The notes: a model not told the origin generated them from the letters alone. 64,000 nucleotides of DNA from Cymbidium sinense (GCA_021442155.1 CM038221.1:31649906-31713905); one strand, 5' to 3'. Positions 1-11,925 are shown, counted from the first letter of the stretch. Numbers and translations are program-made.

Positions 1-358
1 TTCAAATCAACATCACTATCCAATTTACAAAAGCAAAGAAAGAAAAACTTCTGATATATTACTCCTACAGTTGCAGTTTGATAATCTTCCACATCAGTTT
101 GGAAACACAAAACACAGCAGGGAGTACAAGTAATCATCGCAGCAGTATAGCGTGTATCAAAATCAAAAACTAAATATAAAATTGTCTGTTCCTTGAGAGA
201 GAACTAACACCCACCAAGAAGACGACGATCACTCCGAGGTTTTTGTAAACAGGCAGCACCACTTCTGATCAATCAAACAATTGTAGAACGAAATGATCAA
301 TTTTTACTGTTGAGTGAATATTTTCAGGAATGAGAAGAAGGAAAATAATCTCATTTAC
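1..358 (-). other. RIN4-like gene, intron or 3' part beyond exon 3
   Basis: This stretch follows the exon 3 donor (GTAAAT, 358-353 on minus). No C-terminal NOI motif or cysteine-rich tail is readable here, so it is probably intron with the last exons outside the window. Confidence 0.4.
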
Positions 359-2575
359 CTTTGATGAAGCTCTCTTCATAGCTTTTCTGCTTTTAGTAGC
401 CGTTGTATTTGCTGAAACAGCTGAAAACTTAGTTGCACCAGTCTGCTTCCTTTCATTAACTTCATTTAATGGAGCAGTATTTGTAGGCTTAGGATGAACC
501 TAATAAAAATAATCAATTCATCAAGTAAATATGAGCATAGAAGAAAATAGAGTTCATGAATATTTTCTCCTTTCACTTACAGATCCTTTATCATTAGAAT
601 CAATTGATGAGGGAGCGACTGCATTGATCAGAGATTTTGAAAACAGAGGAACATTGTTTGACTGATGGGAAACTGAAGCATTTGAGTTGCTTCTATCAGT
701 GTAGGAATTAATTTTGACGCTGATTCTCGGTGGATCTATATTAGCTTTCTGAGAAGAAGATTTGATCTGTTTTTTGCCTGAGTGTTGCTGTTGGACCGTC
801 TGTTTCGGCAGGAAGACTTCTGGATTGTCTTCTGGATCATTAGGGTTGAAGCTTCCTATTCTGTCTTGCGTGCATTTTCGAAGTATCTTGTATAGGGAAT
901 GTCATTCTCTTCCCAATTGCCAAATTTGGGCACATGTGCACTCTGATCACAAATTCAACAATTGTGTGAAATAAAAAATTAGTTTTTTTGTGATGAAAAT
1001 TATGATTTTTTAGTAATTATTTAAACAAGAACTAGCAGGATGGATGATATTTTTCATCACTAATGATCAGAAGATTTTAAGCGTTAATTCCCATCTTCTT
1101 GTAGAAGCCTTCTACAACTAGTCATTCTTGTGTTCTAATTCTTGCTTTGATTCTTCCTTCAACCTGAATACTCGGTAATCAATCAGTGCTTTTCATCCAT
1201 TTGAAAGTTTCACAGATGTTGTCCATCTCATTAAAGGACGACTACTCTTCTTCCATGAAATTAAGTCATTTTCAGTGCCCTCTAACATTTTTGTTCCTAT
1301 CTTTTTGGATCATCTCCATCTGTGACCATCACATATTCATATGAAAAAGACAATTTAGGGTTGGTTTGGGGCTGTTTTAACTTTATGTGAAGGCTGTTGC
1401 GTGAAGGTGGTTGTAAAACTGCCATTTGGAGTATTATAAATATAATTTTCTTCAAAAAAAGTCTAATAGTTGCTATCTCAAAGCAACCTGCCACTATAAA
1501 AATTTCTAAAAAAACAAGAAAGTAGAATCCAAATAGATGCGTGATAGCAGTTTAAAAGTAAATTAATAAAAAAGTTGTCTCAAACAAACTCTCAGAAGGC
1601 TCTTATCTTCTTCTACCATAGCTTAGGCTCAAAGTCTTTACTTGTTCGTCTTCATATCATCTTCCTCATCATCCATTTTCACTGATTGCCATTAGCGAAT
1701 GACTAGGGCTCAACTAGACATGAGCACCAATGCTAGGCATTTGGCTTCTATTTCTTCTAAGTGAACTAATTAGTTTTTACCTTAAGAGAGAGTGTTTTGG
1801 ACAGTTTTTTTCATGACTATATTATGCAAATTCCAGTAACCTTTTTGCCCCTTTCTTAAATTTTTGTGCTGAGAATAAGCTTTTCGCAACAAGATATTGT
1901 AGAGTGTGGTAGCTATCTTTCTTCATGTAAGCATTTGCTCTCAGTCGATTTGAAGTTTATAGGTCCATGCTTAACCTGAGCTAGGCAAAATGAATCTACC
2001 TTACCTTTCTTCAATCTAGCTGAAAAACCAAGATAAATTTTCATTATCTTTCTCCAAGCTTCGGCCTTTCATTCCTTCTCCCCTCTCTTTTCTCCTTTCT
2101 TCTTTAGTTGAAGCTCTCCCACAAGAAAATGGTTTCTTGTGGTTAAAATCAAGGAGGGGCAGATGATGGCCCTTATACCCTCAGTACTTAAAGAAGAAAC
2201 AATCTAATAAACCTTGTCTTTTAGGCCTTACAAACTAAGATTTAATCAGTCACAGAACTACAGACAGAGAATGCAAATTTCTTAAGCAGGTCCATAGCAG
2301 CGCCATATAAATCATATCAGGATACATCTGAGTTGTTAAATAACAATTACAGATTGAAGTTTCTGCTCTATATTTTAATTTCATGATTACACGTTCTATA
2401 TTAATTTGATTAGTTAGTTGAGGCCACTAACATCTCTTTTAATTGCTATAAACAGCACTGATTAATACAAAGCAAGGTTCCCTAACAAGTGTTTTTTCTT
2501 AAAAAATACCAAGCCATTTAGAGGAATTGAACTTCTTTTTTTGATGATAAAGGAATAAAATCTACTTACCGACAT
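359..2575 (-). CDS. RIN4: RIN4-like NOI-domain protein, 5' part, frameshifted
   Basis: RIN4 family proteins sit at the plasma membrane and regulate basal and effector-triggered immunity. Three minus-strand exons are visible. Exon 1 is 2575-2570: ATG TCG followed by donor GTAAGT. Exon 2 is 942-581: acceptor GATCAG, donor GTAAGT. Exon 3 is 499-359: acceptor TATTAG, donor GTAAAT. Exon 2 opens with the N-terminal NOI signature [20 protein letters not shown], which contains the VPKFGNW site that the bacterial protease AvrRpt2 cleaves in Arabidopsis RIN4. It continues [13 protein letters not shown], as NOI domains do. Between the two blocks the frame breaks at about 860: TAG follows RKTE, and one missing base (GAA ATA run) would restore it. 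With that base the three exons total 510 nt, exactly 170 codons, and exon 3 joins in phase 0. The central linker is basic and low complexity, as in the family. The C-terminal NOI and acylated cysteines would lie left of the window. Family call is firm; functionality is uncertain. Confidence 0.82.
943..2569 (-). other. intron 1 of the RIN4-like gene
   Basis: A 1,627-bp intron bounded by GTAAGT and GATCAG on the minus strand. A long first intron immediately after a very short first coding exon is usual for NOI/RIN4 genes as I know them. No coding or repeat signature was recognised inside it. Confidence 0.65.
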
Positions 2576-3280
2576 GGAGAATGCTTCAGCTTCCCGAATT
2601 TAGCAAAAAGCTCTCAAAGAAGAAGGTTGCTTCCTACAGCTTGCTTCTGTTACTATATTGCAGAACATAAACAATCTTCAGATAAACCTATCCTACAATT
2701 AAAAAGGTGGGCTCTTTCGTTTTTTGCTTATCGATATCTGGCATGGCCGGTTTCTTCATACCTTTCTCACTGCCTTCTCTTTTTTTTTTGAAAATTAAAC
2801 CTTTTTTTATTATTATTATTTTTTTTCATAAATTTTTTAACGCGTGGAAGAAGCAATTTTTTAATCATCAGGGCTGCTAAATCTGATAGAGTTAGTCAGT
2901 ATATGAATAGTCTATTCTTAACTCAAGAAGAGTCTTTACCTTTGTCTTAAGTTTATTGATCCGTTCTTAAATCGACCAATTCAGAGAGATTAGTCTTATG
3001 ATCTTGGTTCAATTTTCAAACAAGTGACTACTCATCTTTTTTTGAAAAAAGTTCAAGGCTGAGCTCAATATCATTTCAAAAATGGAATTACAAATTTTAC
3101 ATAAGATAAAACTTCAAAATGAACTGATGAATACATAATATTTATACACTTGTTATTTGTTTGACACTATATTCCAAAGACTCATTTAAACTTTGTAGTA
3201 AAGAAAATTTTAATTTCAGTAATGTATTTCAAATACATTTGAAAGATATTTTTGATAATTCGGAGGAATTCCAAATATCC
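2576..3280 (-). other. upstream region of RIN4-like gene, no gene seen
   Basis: Presumed 5' UTR and promoter side of the minus-strand RIN4-like gene. Pyrimidine and T-rich runs are present at 2777-2826. No convincing TATA box or other feature could be fixed by eye. Confidence 0.35.
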
Positions 3281-3286
3281 AAATAA

Positions 3287-3382
3287 ATGATGCGGCCACG
3301 CCGTGCTCTGATCAGCCCGCCCCGCGCCGCCACACGCGCCGCTGCCGCATCGCCAGCCCGCCAGGCCGCTGGCCGGACGCCA
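3287..3382. other. short GC-rich island in AT-rich DNA
   Basis: About 95 bases rich in CG, GCC and CGC sit abruptly between AT-rich flanks. The minus frame is open but low complexity, with no recognised domain. It may be the GC-rich core of a small transposon or a foreign filler insert. Confidence 0.45.
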
Positions 3383-3931
3383 AAAAACCTTAGATACTTT
3401 TACATTACATTTTCTCAACCAAACATAAAAAATAAAATCAATTTGTAAAACTCAAAGAAAAAGTAATTCTTTACGAATTTATTTTACCGATTCTTTTACA
3501 CGATTTCAAATGCTAACCAAAACTCTTAATAATTTTAAAGAGTCATTCTTCATATTTTAAAATAAAACAACAATTAGTTTTTATCCTACTACATGGGCTG
3601 AATATTTTAGTGTGTTCTAAAATATAAATATTTAAAAATTATATTTAAAATTGTGTTTTTTATTTTAAAAATTAGAAATGATGTTTTAAACTCACATTTT
3701 TTGGTTTTATATTAATATTTTTGTAAATTTAAAAGATGATTTGAGGCATAAAATAATGAAAATCATAAGTAGATACTAGTTGACACTATATATTATCCAT
3801 AGCCCTAAAAGCAACTACATGTCACCCCATAGCCATTTTTCATCACGCCCTATATAAAATTCTAACAACCTACTTCACTTCCTTTTAAATGATTTTCTCT
3901 CAAAGTTGACTTAATTTTCTATACCACATTG

Positions 3932-4196
3932 GGGGATCTACATATTAACATACATACCACACAATTCTTATGTATTTACACATCTAATCCTTAAACTTTA
4001 ATTTTTAACTAAAATTTAACTTTAACATATCCAACACCTAATCTTAAATATCACATCAGAAATATCATCATGATTTATATTTTTAAAATGAAATACACTT
4101 TTTTAAGCATAGTAAAATTTTAAATAAGTAAATATCAAACTTTAGGTGTTAGATATATAAATACATAAGAATTGTGTGGTATGTATGTAAATCTTC
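3932..4196. mobile_element. MITE with long terminal inverted repeats (family M1)
   Basis: The left arm (from about 3935) carries ACATACATACCACACAATTC followed by TTATGTATTTACACATCTAA. The right arm (ending about 4195) carries the reverse complement, with AGATATATAAATACATAAG then AATTGTGTGGTATGTATGTA. Arms run some 55-60 bp around an AT-rich core with no coding potential. Related copies occur at 20515-20735, 46556-46740 and 48985-49110, and a one-arm copy at 4461. Superfamily is not determined; target duplications are not clear. Confidence 0.7.
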
Positions 4197-4790
4197 TTAT
4201 TTGTTAAACATAGAGTTCATTTTATGCAATTTTTAAATTCTTGTCATATTTTAAATTGGTTATTACTTTTTTTTTCAAAAAATTATAGATAAGAAACATC
4301 TTTTTTTAATTAGATCTATTTGAATGTAATAGCCCTAAAAATATATAATTTTAAAAATATAATTAAATAAAAACACAAAATTTTACTATACTACCACCCC
4401 TTTCTCAAAATTTTAATTTTTTAACATCAATATTAAAATTCACAATAAAATTTCAACTCTAAATACATAAGAATTGTGTGGTATGTATGCAAATCTTTCT
4501 ATTTTATTAGAGATAGAGTTCATTTTATGCAATATTTAACATTAAATTGTTTAAATTCTTATCATATTTTTATTTTGCTATTATTTTCTTATTATTTTTC
4601 AAAAAGTTATATGATAAGAATATCTTTTAAATTAGATTTATTTGAGTGTAATGGCTCTACAAATATATTATTAAAGAGTTAATTGTCTAAACAAAACTCA
4701 AAATTTATTATTTACAAAACTACTACTGCCTTATCTCAAAATTTTAAATTTTCACATAAATATTAAAATTCACAACAAAATTTCAACTTA
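4159..4790. repeat. tandem duplication, two units of about 302 bp
   Basis: Unit 1 (4159-4460) and unit 2 (4461-4790) both start ATACATAAGAATTGTGTGG, share GAGTTCATTTTATGCAAT, and both end in AAAATTTCAACT. The units include the right arm of the M1 MITE, so the duplication came after that insertion. Confidence 0.75.
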
Positions 4791-5009
4791 CATTTTAAAC
4801 TTTTTTTTTTGCAAATTTTAAATGGTTTAAATATAGCATGTACAAAATACACATACTTTGTAGTTCAACAAATAAAGGATGTTCAATTTATAAATTGATA
4901 TATTTTGAGTATATGATGCAATTAGAAATAATAATATTTATAATACTTTGTAGTTCAAAAAATAAAAGGATGTTAAAGTTATAAAGAAATACAGTTTGAG
5001 CATATATAT
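4791..5009. other. AT-rich spacer, no gene seen
   Basis: AT-rich sequence with a short internal direct repeat (TACTTTGTAGTTCAA at about 4855 and 4946). Nothing else was recognised. Confidence 0.4.
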
Positions 5010-5924
5010 TGATATAACTCTCAAAATACCACTCAATCACAAATCGATGTCGAAAGCGATATGATTTTGAGTCAAAACCGATCAGATCAAGACTTAAAAT
5101 ATCATCGGAATCTTTGGGATATCAATTAAATCCCAAACAACTCAAATGGGAGCTTATAGTCAAATCGAAGCTCGACTGGATCTAACGAGCCTAAGATCTC
5201 ATAATTTCGACTTCATTTGGGCATCCAAATTCTCAAAATACATCAAATGATCGGAATCATCCCGAGCGTCCGATCGAGGAGGTACGCTTTACATGATATT
5301 ACCCTCCCATCTATAACAGCCTTCATTCCTCACAATAGGACAAGAGTGGGGAAGTGGAAAGAAAAAGGAAAGAGTCAGCAAGGAAGAAAACAAAGTCAAG
5401 CAAAGAAGAGAAGAGTCAAAGAAAGAAGAAGAATCAAACAAGAAGAAGAGAAGAATCAAGAGAAGGAAGGAGGAAGAGTCCAAGAAGAAGGAAGAGTCAG
5501 GAAGGAGAGAAAGAAAGAAGAAAGAGTCCAAGGAAGAAAAAGGAAGAGCCTGAAGAAGAAGAAGTGAGGAGGAAGAGAGCTCGAGCAAGATCCTCCAAAA
5601 AGATCGACCCAAGCAAGATCATCCCATCAACCACCACCACACCACGTCACCTTCATCAGACCAGATTCCCACCGTTTTCTCCCAGATCTCCACCATCAAG
5701 AATACCACAACCCGATCATCATACACGTGATTCTCTCATACAGAATTATCGGAAGATTTTGTACTCTAAAATGATACATAAGTTTTTCGCACTTCGTAGC
5801 TTTTTCCCCTTTGAGATTTTTCACATTAAAAATTTTGCCTCTCGCTTTTAATTATTCAAAGGCTTATAATGACAAGGTAAGCAGAACTTTCAATTTCTAT
5901 GACGATTTTTTATAAAGACGAACA
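5010..5924 (+). mobile_element. solo LTR of the Tat-like element family
   Basis: It starts TGATATAAC and includes AAAATACCACT, GATGTCGAAAGC, TATAGTCAAATCGA and ACGAGCCTAAGATCTC. All of these match the start of the LTRs at 13158 and 18668. It ends ...GACGAACA. A 5-bp TATAT flanks both ends (5005-5009 and 5925-5929), the expected Ty3/gypsy target duplication, although the context is TA-rich. No internal region follows, so this is a solo LTR. Its centre (about 5350-5600) is a purine GAA/AAG tract, where the other two LTRs have CCG-rich sequence. Confidence 0.72.
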
Positions 5925-6074
5925 TATATATAATTCAAAAAATATTATTTATATTATTTAATTTTTTTTTTCAAAATAATTTTATAAATAATTGCAGCCG
6001 CACGAGAATACAGGATCCGTAATAAATTGCACCATAAAAATTGGATAATTATTATCGTGAGGATCCGAACTTAC

Positions 6075-6333
6075 CTAATCCTCCAGACCCGTCTGTAGGG
6101 ATCAGCACTCGGCTAGAGCCATCGACCCAATAGCCTTGCTGGACAGTGGACAGAGAGGGAAAGTGATAGTGCGACCGGGAGTTCCTGTTTCCGGAAATAT
6201 GCACGCTTGCTCGGCACTGCCGGGGTCCCTCGCCGTGGGAGTCGCTGTTCATACGTTCCCAGTGACCAACGTAGTTTCCGGCGGTCAGAGGATTTCTGGC
6301 CACGCCGGACTGCCTCTTTACCCGCTTCGCCAT
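6075..6333 (-). CDS. possible first exon of an unidentified minus-strand gene
   Basis: An ATG in good context (TATGGCGAAG) opens a frame of about 86 codons starting MAKRVKRQSGVARNPLTAGN, ending at a consensus donor (GATTAG then GTAAGT at 6074-6069). I do not recognise the protein. Doubts: other frames are also open in this GC-rich block, the next exon is not found, and the ATG lies only 31 bp from the ATG of the divergent plus-strand gene, so the 5' UTRs would overlap. It may instead be a non-coding frame in a CpG-rich promoter. Confidence 0.25.
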
Positions 6334-6363
6334 AGGAGCGCGAGATGCGGCTCGGTGATTTGC

Positions 6364-9300
6364 ATGGCACCCGAAGAGGAGAAGATGACCCGCCGGTCGC
6401 CTCTTGATTTCCCCATCGTACGTTCACCCCTGTTGTTTCCCGTTTAATCTATTAGTTCGACTTCGTCCAACTCAATCTAAATTTCGTTCTCTCTTTAGAG
6501 CGCATCTGTTGTTGGTGTTTCTTAAAAAGCTCGTGCTTGTTTAGTGAAATTGCAGCATTTTTCCCATTTTAGTTGTTGAGATTTCTCTCAATCGATGCAG
6601 ACAAGTCGTTATTAGTCATTATAGCTTTGGAAATTTTGGTTTCGCTTATTAGTACAGATTGTTGATTGGATGCCATCTGTGCATGAATATAGAACGAGAT
6701 CATTTATTGCTTTGATTATTTAGATGGAAAATACTGATGGTCACAGTTGGCATTGCGCTTGAGAATCAAGCCAGTGGAGTGAGGATACATCTTAATCATC
6801 TCAGCCTTTTTTGATGTCACTCATATAATCATTTAAGTAGAATGGGGAATGTGCAAAAGGAATTTTTTTTGTGTTTAGAAAACCCAATCAATAAGGAAAA
6901 TCACAAGTGTTGGTCAGTTGAACAACTTTCATTTGTATGAAAAAAAGTTACAAAATATCACTCTTCCATATATAATGATTATAATCAAAGTGGACATCAA
7001 TCTAATGCAAAAAGATATGCTGGTGTGGTTGTTATATACAATTTTTGTATAGGACTGTGGCTGAAATATCTAAAGGTAGCTACGAAACCAATCTTGTAGG
7101 AGATTATTGTGACATGGTATGGTGGGAGTTAGGTGGTGAAGATCTTATGGGCAGGGACGAAACCACATATATCCCAAGGTGGAAATTTTGATATTACCTT
7201 TAACAGGTTAGACAATTTAATAATTTTGCTCTCGGTACTTAAATAAAGCTTGAGGTAGCTTCCCCCCCTACCCACCCTTATTCTTGAGGCGGTTTTGCCT
7301 CTGCTTATGGGAGATGAATGTTACATAAGTCTTATAAGAGACAATTACGATGTAGTTCTTATGGGAATCAGTTGTTGCATAGCTCTTGCGGGATTCTTGA
7401 GAGATGGCTACAATGCAAGAAATGGATGCAACACATATCTTGTGGGAGATGGCTATGACATAAGACAAGATTATGACGTACATCTTGTGGATAAAGGCTG
7501 TGAAAGCTATAACAGAAATGAAGGTTGTGGAACAAGTCTTGCTTGTGACGACTTTAGCACAAGCAAAGGTTGTGATGCAAGTCTTGTGGGCAACAATTGT
7601 TTGTACAATTTTTTAAATAATTTAACAACCCTAAAGTTTTGTAAAATCTACCAAAATGAGTTGAAGGAGGGCATATTTATAGTCTTAACGAATGGTATTT
7701 TGGTTCCTCAAAGCTTATAATAATGGATGATACAATCATGCCATCCTATGATCATATTGTGATTGGACAATGCTATCCTTCAGCTTAGCTGATTTACTTA
7801 GACCCTAATTGTTCAAAGCAACAAATACTAATGATATCTATGATCGGTGATCCAAATACACCATGTTGTTGAACTCAATATCATAAGCGTATCGACTGTG
7901 ATAAATTGAAATTTCTATGATTAGATGTAAATAATTTCAGGAAGTATTTCATCTCAAATTAAAGTTGCTAAAAATGACAATAATATCTTGTCATGGATAA
8001 ATCTCTCTCCTTGAGAGGAGTATTTTACGATAAAAAATTTGGGAAATTGTGGAGTATAAGAGAAGCAATAGGTTTGAGAAGCTTATATTTTTTGGAGGAT
8101 TGGTCCATGAAGAGTGTACACCAAGCCAAATAGAGGCCATGGACACGCTTCTCTTGACAAATGCTTTATAAAGAACTTGTTTATATGACCTCTTGATGGT
8201 GGTGTTGCTGCATCCACCTTTTTATCTTGCTCATTATAGGTGACCATGTGTGAATGTGGCTTGTTAAAGAGTCAACTTTAGTGGGGTCTATTCATTCAAA
8301 ACCAGCGAATTTGGATAGTTAAGATGGCTTAAGGCATTCAAGTTGGACAATTTTGAAATTATGGCTCATGATGATGTGTCTGACTTAGTATGTGAATTTT
8401 TGTGTTGTTTTAAGCTAATATGCTATCGATTTATTTAAATTTGAACAAACTTAGGCGTTAGTTTAATTCCTATAAGTTGTATCGAGATACACATTGATCA
8501 TATATTATTTTTTATGATCTCAATAATTGGGATATCTTAGATCAAATGAATTTTGATTTATTGAATTTCTTGTTGTGTAATCCTTTGCAAGGTATTAGTT
8601 TGACAAATGGTAGAAAATTAGAGAACTATGATTAGATAAGTTCATCATAATATAATCATTGTATTTTAAGATATATATACATTTTTAGTGAACATTTTTC
8701 TTTGCTCAACCATAAGCCATGGCAATCATATGGAGTTTTCATCATGACAATCTTTTGTGCTCTTTTATTTTATAATTAGAAATCTAATCCAATGCAATCT
8801 TTAAGCATTTTGCTTAATTTTAGAAATCTTGAAAGGCTTGGGCTTCATCAAATTGGAAGAATTATTACTCATATTTAGCATAAAAGACCATTGTTAGCAC
8901 CACATAAGGACTCCTATCTCCCCCTTGCTTCCTAGGAGGTTTTATCATACTCAAGTTAGTGACCATTTAATATCATTTAGATTTAATTAAGATAGTGAAT
9001 GCACCTTTTGATTTTTTATGATTACTTATTTATTGATATAGATTGCTTGAATTTAAAATAGCAGGATGAGTGATTGCTTGCATGGTATAGTTTGGCTATG
9101 TTTTCTTTTCACGTATTGTATACACTTTGAGGTAAGGAACCTGATGATTTCAGCATATCAAGATGTTTTGGGTTGGGTTAAGAATGACAACTATAGTAGG
9201 GTTGTTGTACTGAAGGAGAAATATTACTTCCATCTAATCCTTTACTAGATTGGTCAAACTAAGCTCGAATATGGCATTGAGGGCTAGGCCTGGAGATGGA

Positions 9301-11925
9301 CGTTAGGCATGGGGAAGTAGATGAAATGAATATAGAGGAAGTAATGATATCTTGAGTCACTTATGAGTTATTAGTTCAGATTAAACCTTTCCTTTCAATG
9401 CTTTGATCTATGAGATTATAAGGTCGCGAACTTGTGAGATTGAATCTAAAAGAGGGAAATTCATTCTTGCGAGTATCAATGAGGAATTGCAAAGGTAAAA
9501 ATCAACTCCTAAGGCTTGCAAAGGCTCAAAGGTGATTTTTCAGAGTGTTGTAAAGTACACTAGAAGTTGGAAGTTGACTTCTTGCATCTAATCTATAGAG
9601 AAGCGATTAGAAAGTAAAAGAATTTTCTTAAAATTTCAAAACACTGTTCAGATGTCAAGAGAGAAAAAGAATAAAAAAGCCTTGAAATCTATTTTTATTT
9701 TTATTTTTTTTGGCAAGGGACTACTTTGGGATTGCTAAAATATGGGTGATTTTTTTTCAAGAATGAATGTTGAATATTGCATAAACTTAATTGAATTCCT
9801 TAAATTATGATATGCTATTCTTAGGTTACTCAAACTCAATTCACATATGCATACCGATTAGCAATTGTGATCCTTTATTTGTGTTATAGAAAACACTATC
9901 ATGGAGTGAAGGTTGTCAAAGGTGGACTTAAGCTTTTGGTGCTATTCTCATAATGCTGATAGTTCGAAATTTCATACTTTGTGTTACCAAAAAATCCATC
10001 TGATTAAGCCTGAATTTTGACATTAGTATTTAAATTAGAAACTCGTAGAATCGACTTTGAGACTTTGTAAACTTTAATTTTAACAAATATAGTTAAAATG
10101 TACATCTTGATAAAATGAATTTAACTTGTTCATAATTATCCTATTTTGATCATTAAGACATTTAAATGCTCAAAATGTATTATATAATCAACTAGAATCA
10201 TATAGTAGTCTAATGGAGTGTTCTAATTTATAATCAAAATGCTAACAAAAATCCATAATTATAACCTACTTCCACACATTTGGATATATAAGAAATATTT
10301 TAGAAACATATGGAATTGACTTTGAGATTTTGTGAACTCTGTTTTTAACAAATATAGTTAAAGCTGCAAGAAGTATTTTAGAAACTCATAGAATCGACTT
10401 TGAGACTTTGTGAACTCTATTTTTAATAAATATAGTTAAAATGTGCATCTCGATAAGATAAATCTAATGTGTTCAGAATTACTCAATTTTGATGTCATTA
10501 AGACACTTAAATGCTCGAAAAATAATTATATAATCAAGGGAAATCATATAAACCGTCTGATAAAGTGTTCTAATTTATATTCGAAATCCCAAAAATACCC
10601 CTTCCAGAAATCCTTAAATATAACTTACTTCCACACATTTGGAGAGAATGGTAAGGCCGCAAGAAGTATTTTAGAGAAAAGAATGTAGAGCTATGTGTGT
10701 CAACATCAAAGCTAGTTGCCATTATTGCCACTAAAGCTAATGCCATTATCCCACCAAGTATGATACTCTTTTTATCAAATAAGACAGTACTTGTTATTGG
10801 CAATAATATTGATGTTTTCATCACCACGAAAGCTGATGCCCAATATTTCCATTAGGATCTACACCTATAGTTGTTGCAAGATGGATGCCTATGGTTGACA
10901 CCAAGGTTTAAGCTTGTCGACATCAGCAAGGCAAATGTTATCTTTCCACACCAATGTTTGTTGCCACCATGCCTGTCATCACATAGTAATAGACAAATAA
11001 AGCAAATACAAAATATAGAAAATAAAGAGAGACATTCTCAATTGTGTGAATCATATTTCCAACTACGGTGGTCAAGATTATGAGCAATAAGTTGTTGCAA
11101 AACGCTAAATGGATCTTTGAAAAGTAGCTGAAACTAGTTTCCTTGATGCCTGAGAGACATTAATTCCAACCAAAGCTAACTAGAAGAAAAGGTTGTATAT
11201 GGAGCTAAATATGAGCATGCAAATTCATGCTAGCCAGCAAGTTTTTCTCTCTCGAAATATCTTTAAAACGGCTTGAATCCGTCTACTACATATCAACTTG
11301 GCTCAACATATGAACACTAAAACATGTTAAATATAAAAATAGAATAGGACCAAAATTTCAGTATTGAGATTTACTGGAGATCAAATGAGACCATAGAGAA
11401 GTACCCAAAGTTTGTCTTGAAATCTATGCCAAAAGTTTAAAATGTGTCAGTATTAAAGGACAAGAAGCAGCTAATATTTTATGTGGATTTGGATTCCAAG
11501 TTTAGATAATGATTTTAAAAATAAAGATCGTATTTAGAATCTGAAAATGAGGTCAACAAGTCATCACCAAATAGTTCTTTTATGGCTAAAGATATTATGC
11601 AATTTTGATGACCTGCTTCTATGTATTTATTCAAGTATAACTTTTACCTGGTATGACGAGGAGCTAATTACTCCATTGTGGCCTAATAAGTTGCATTTAT
11701 CTTGTTTAATTTAACTATTTCTCGAGTTTGCAGGAATGGGAAAGACCAAAGCCTGGAAGGAGACCGGACATATTTCCGAAGTTCAGCCCAATGAAGACGC
11801 CGCTTCCCACTCCATTGCCAGCTGATCCTCCGGACGAAGATGAGGAGGAAGAGGAGGAGAAGAAAGAGGAAGAAGAAGAAGACCCAGAGAAGGACGATCC
11901 TGAAAAGCCTCAGAAAGAAACCTAG
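6364..11925 (+). CDS. small acidic conserved plant protein, 81 aa, two exons
   Basis: Exon 1 (6364-6417) encodes MAPEEEKMTRRSPLDFPI and ends at donor GTACGT. Exon 2 (11734-11925) follows acceptor TTGCAG and starts EWERPKPGRRPDIFPKFSP, then MKTPLPTPLPADPP, then an acidic tail of E, K and D runs ending in TAG. The junction is phase 0. I recall a family of very short plant proteins with a basic start, an SPLDFP-EWE-KPKPGRRPD-FP-FSPMKTPLP core and a glutamate-rich tail, of unknown function; that recognition is from memory. No signal peptide or membrane segment is visible, so a soluble, largely disordered protein is likely. The 5,316-bp intron is about 22 times the coding length. The frame is open upstream to about 6136, so a longer start is possible, but the conserved block favours 6364. 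A polyadenylation-type AATAAA lies at 11988. Confidence 0.8.
7070..7600 (+). repeat. degenerate short-unit repeat
   Basis: Phrases such as CTTGTGGGAGATGGCTATGA and CAAGTCTTGTGGG recur at irregular 25-35 bp spacing. They generate an open frame (7295-7720) with repeated GDGYD/GCDASL-like motifs. This looks like an expanded repeat inside an old element, not a conserved protein. Confidence 0.5.
10033..10690 (+). repeat. tandem duplication of about 350 bp with a third partial copy
   Basis: GAATCGACTTTGAGACTTTG appears near 10047 and 10392, with a variant at 10316. TACTTCCACACATTTGG appears at about 10267 and 10625. The two large copies also share ATTTAAATGCTC/ACTTAAATGCTC. Period is roughly 345-358 bp. 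Confidence 0.7.

Larger units (their letters stand above)
6418..11733 (+). other. 5.3-kb intron of the 81-aa protein gene
   Basis: Bounded by GTACGT and TTTGCAG. It holds degenerate short-unit repeats (7070-7600 and 10690-10980) and a tandem duplication (10030-10690). No other gene or recognisable element was seen; 7720-10020 is otherwise unremarkable AT-rich sequence. Confidence 0.7.

Noticed and set aside
5217..5851. Lys/Arg/Glu-rich open frames (RKKK, EEK runs) on plus and Ser/Leu-rich on minus
   Set aside because: They fall inside the solo LTR and come from a GAA/AAG purine tract; low complexity, no conserved domain.
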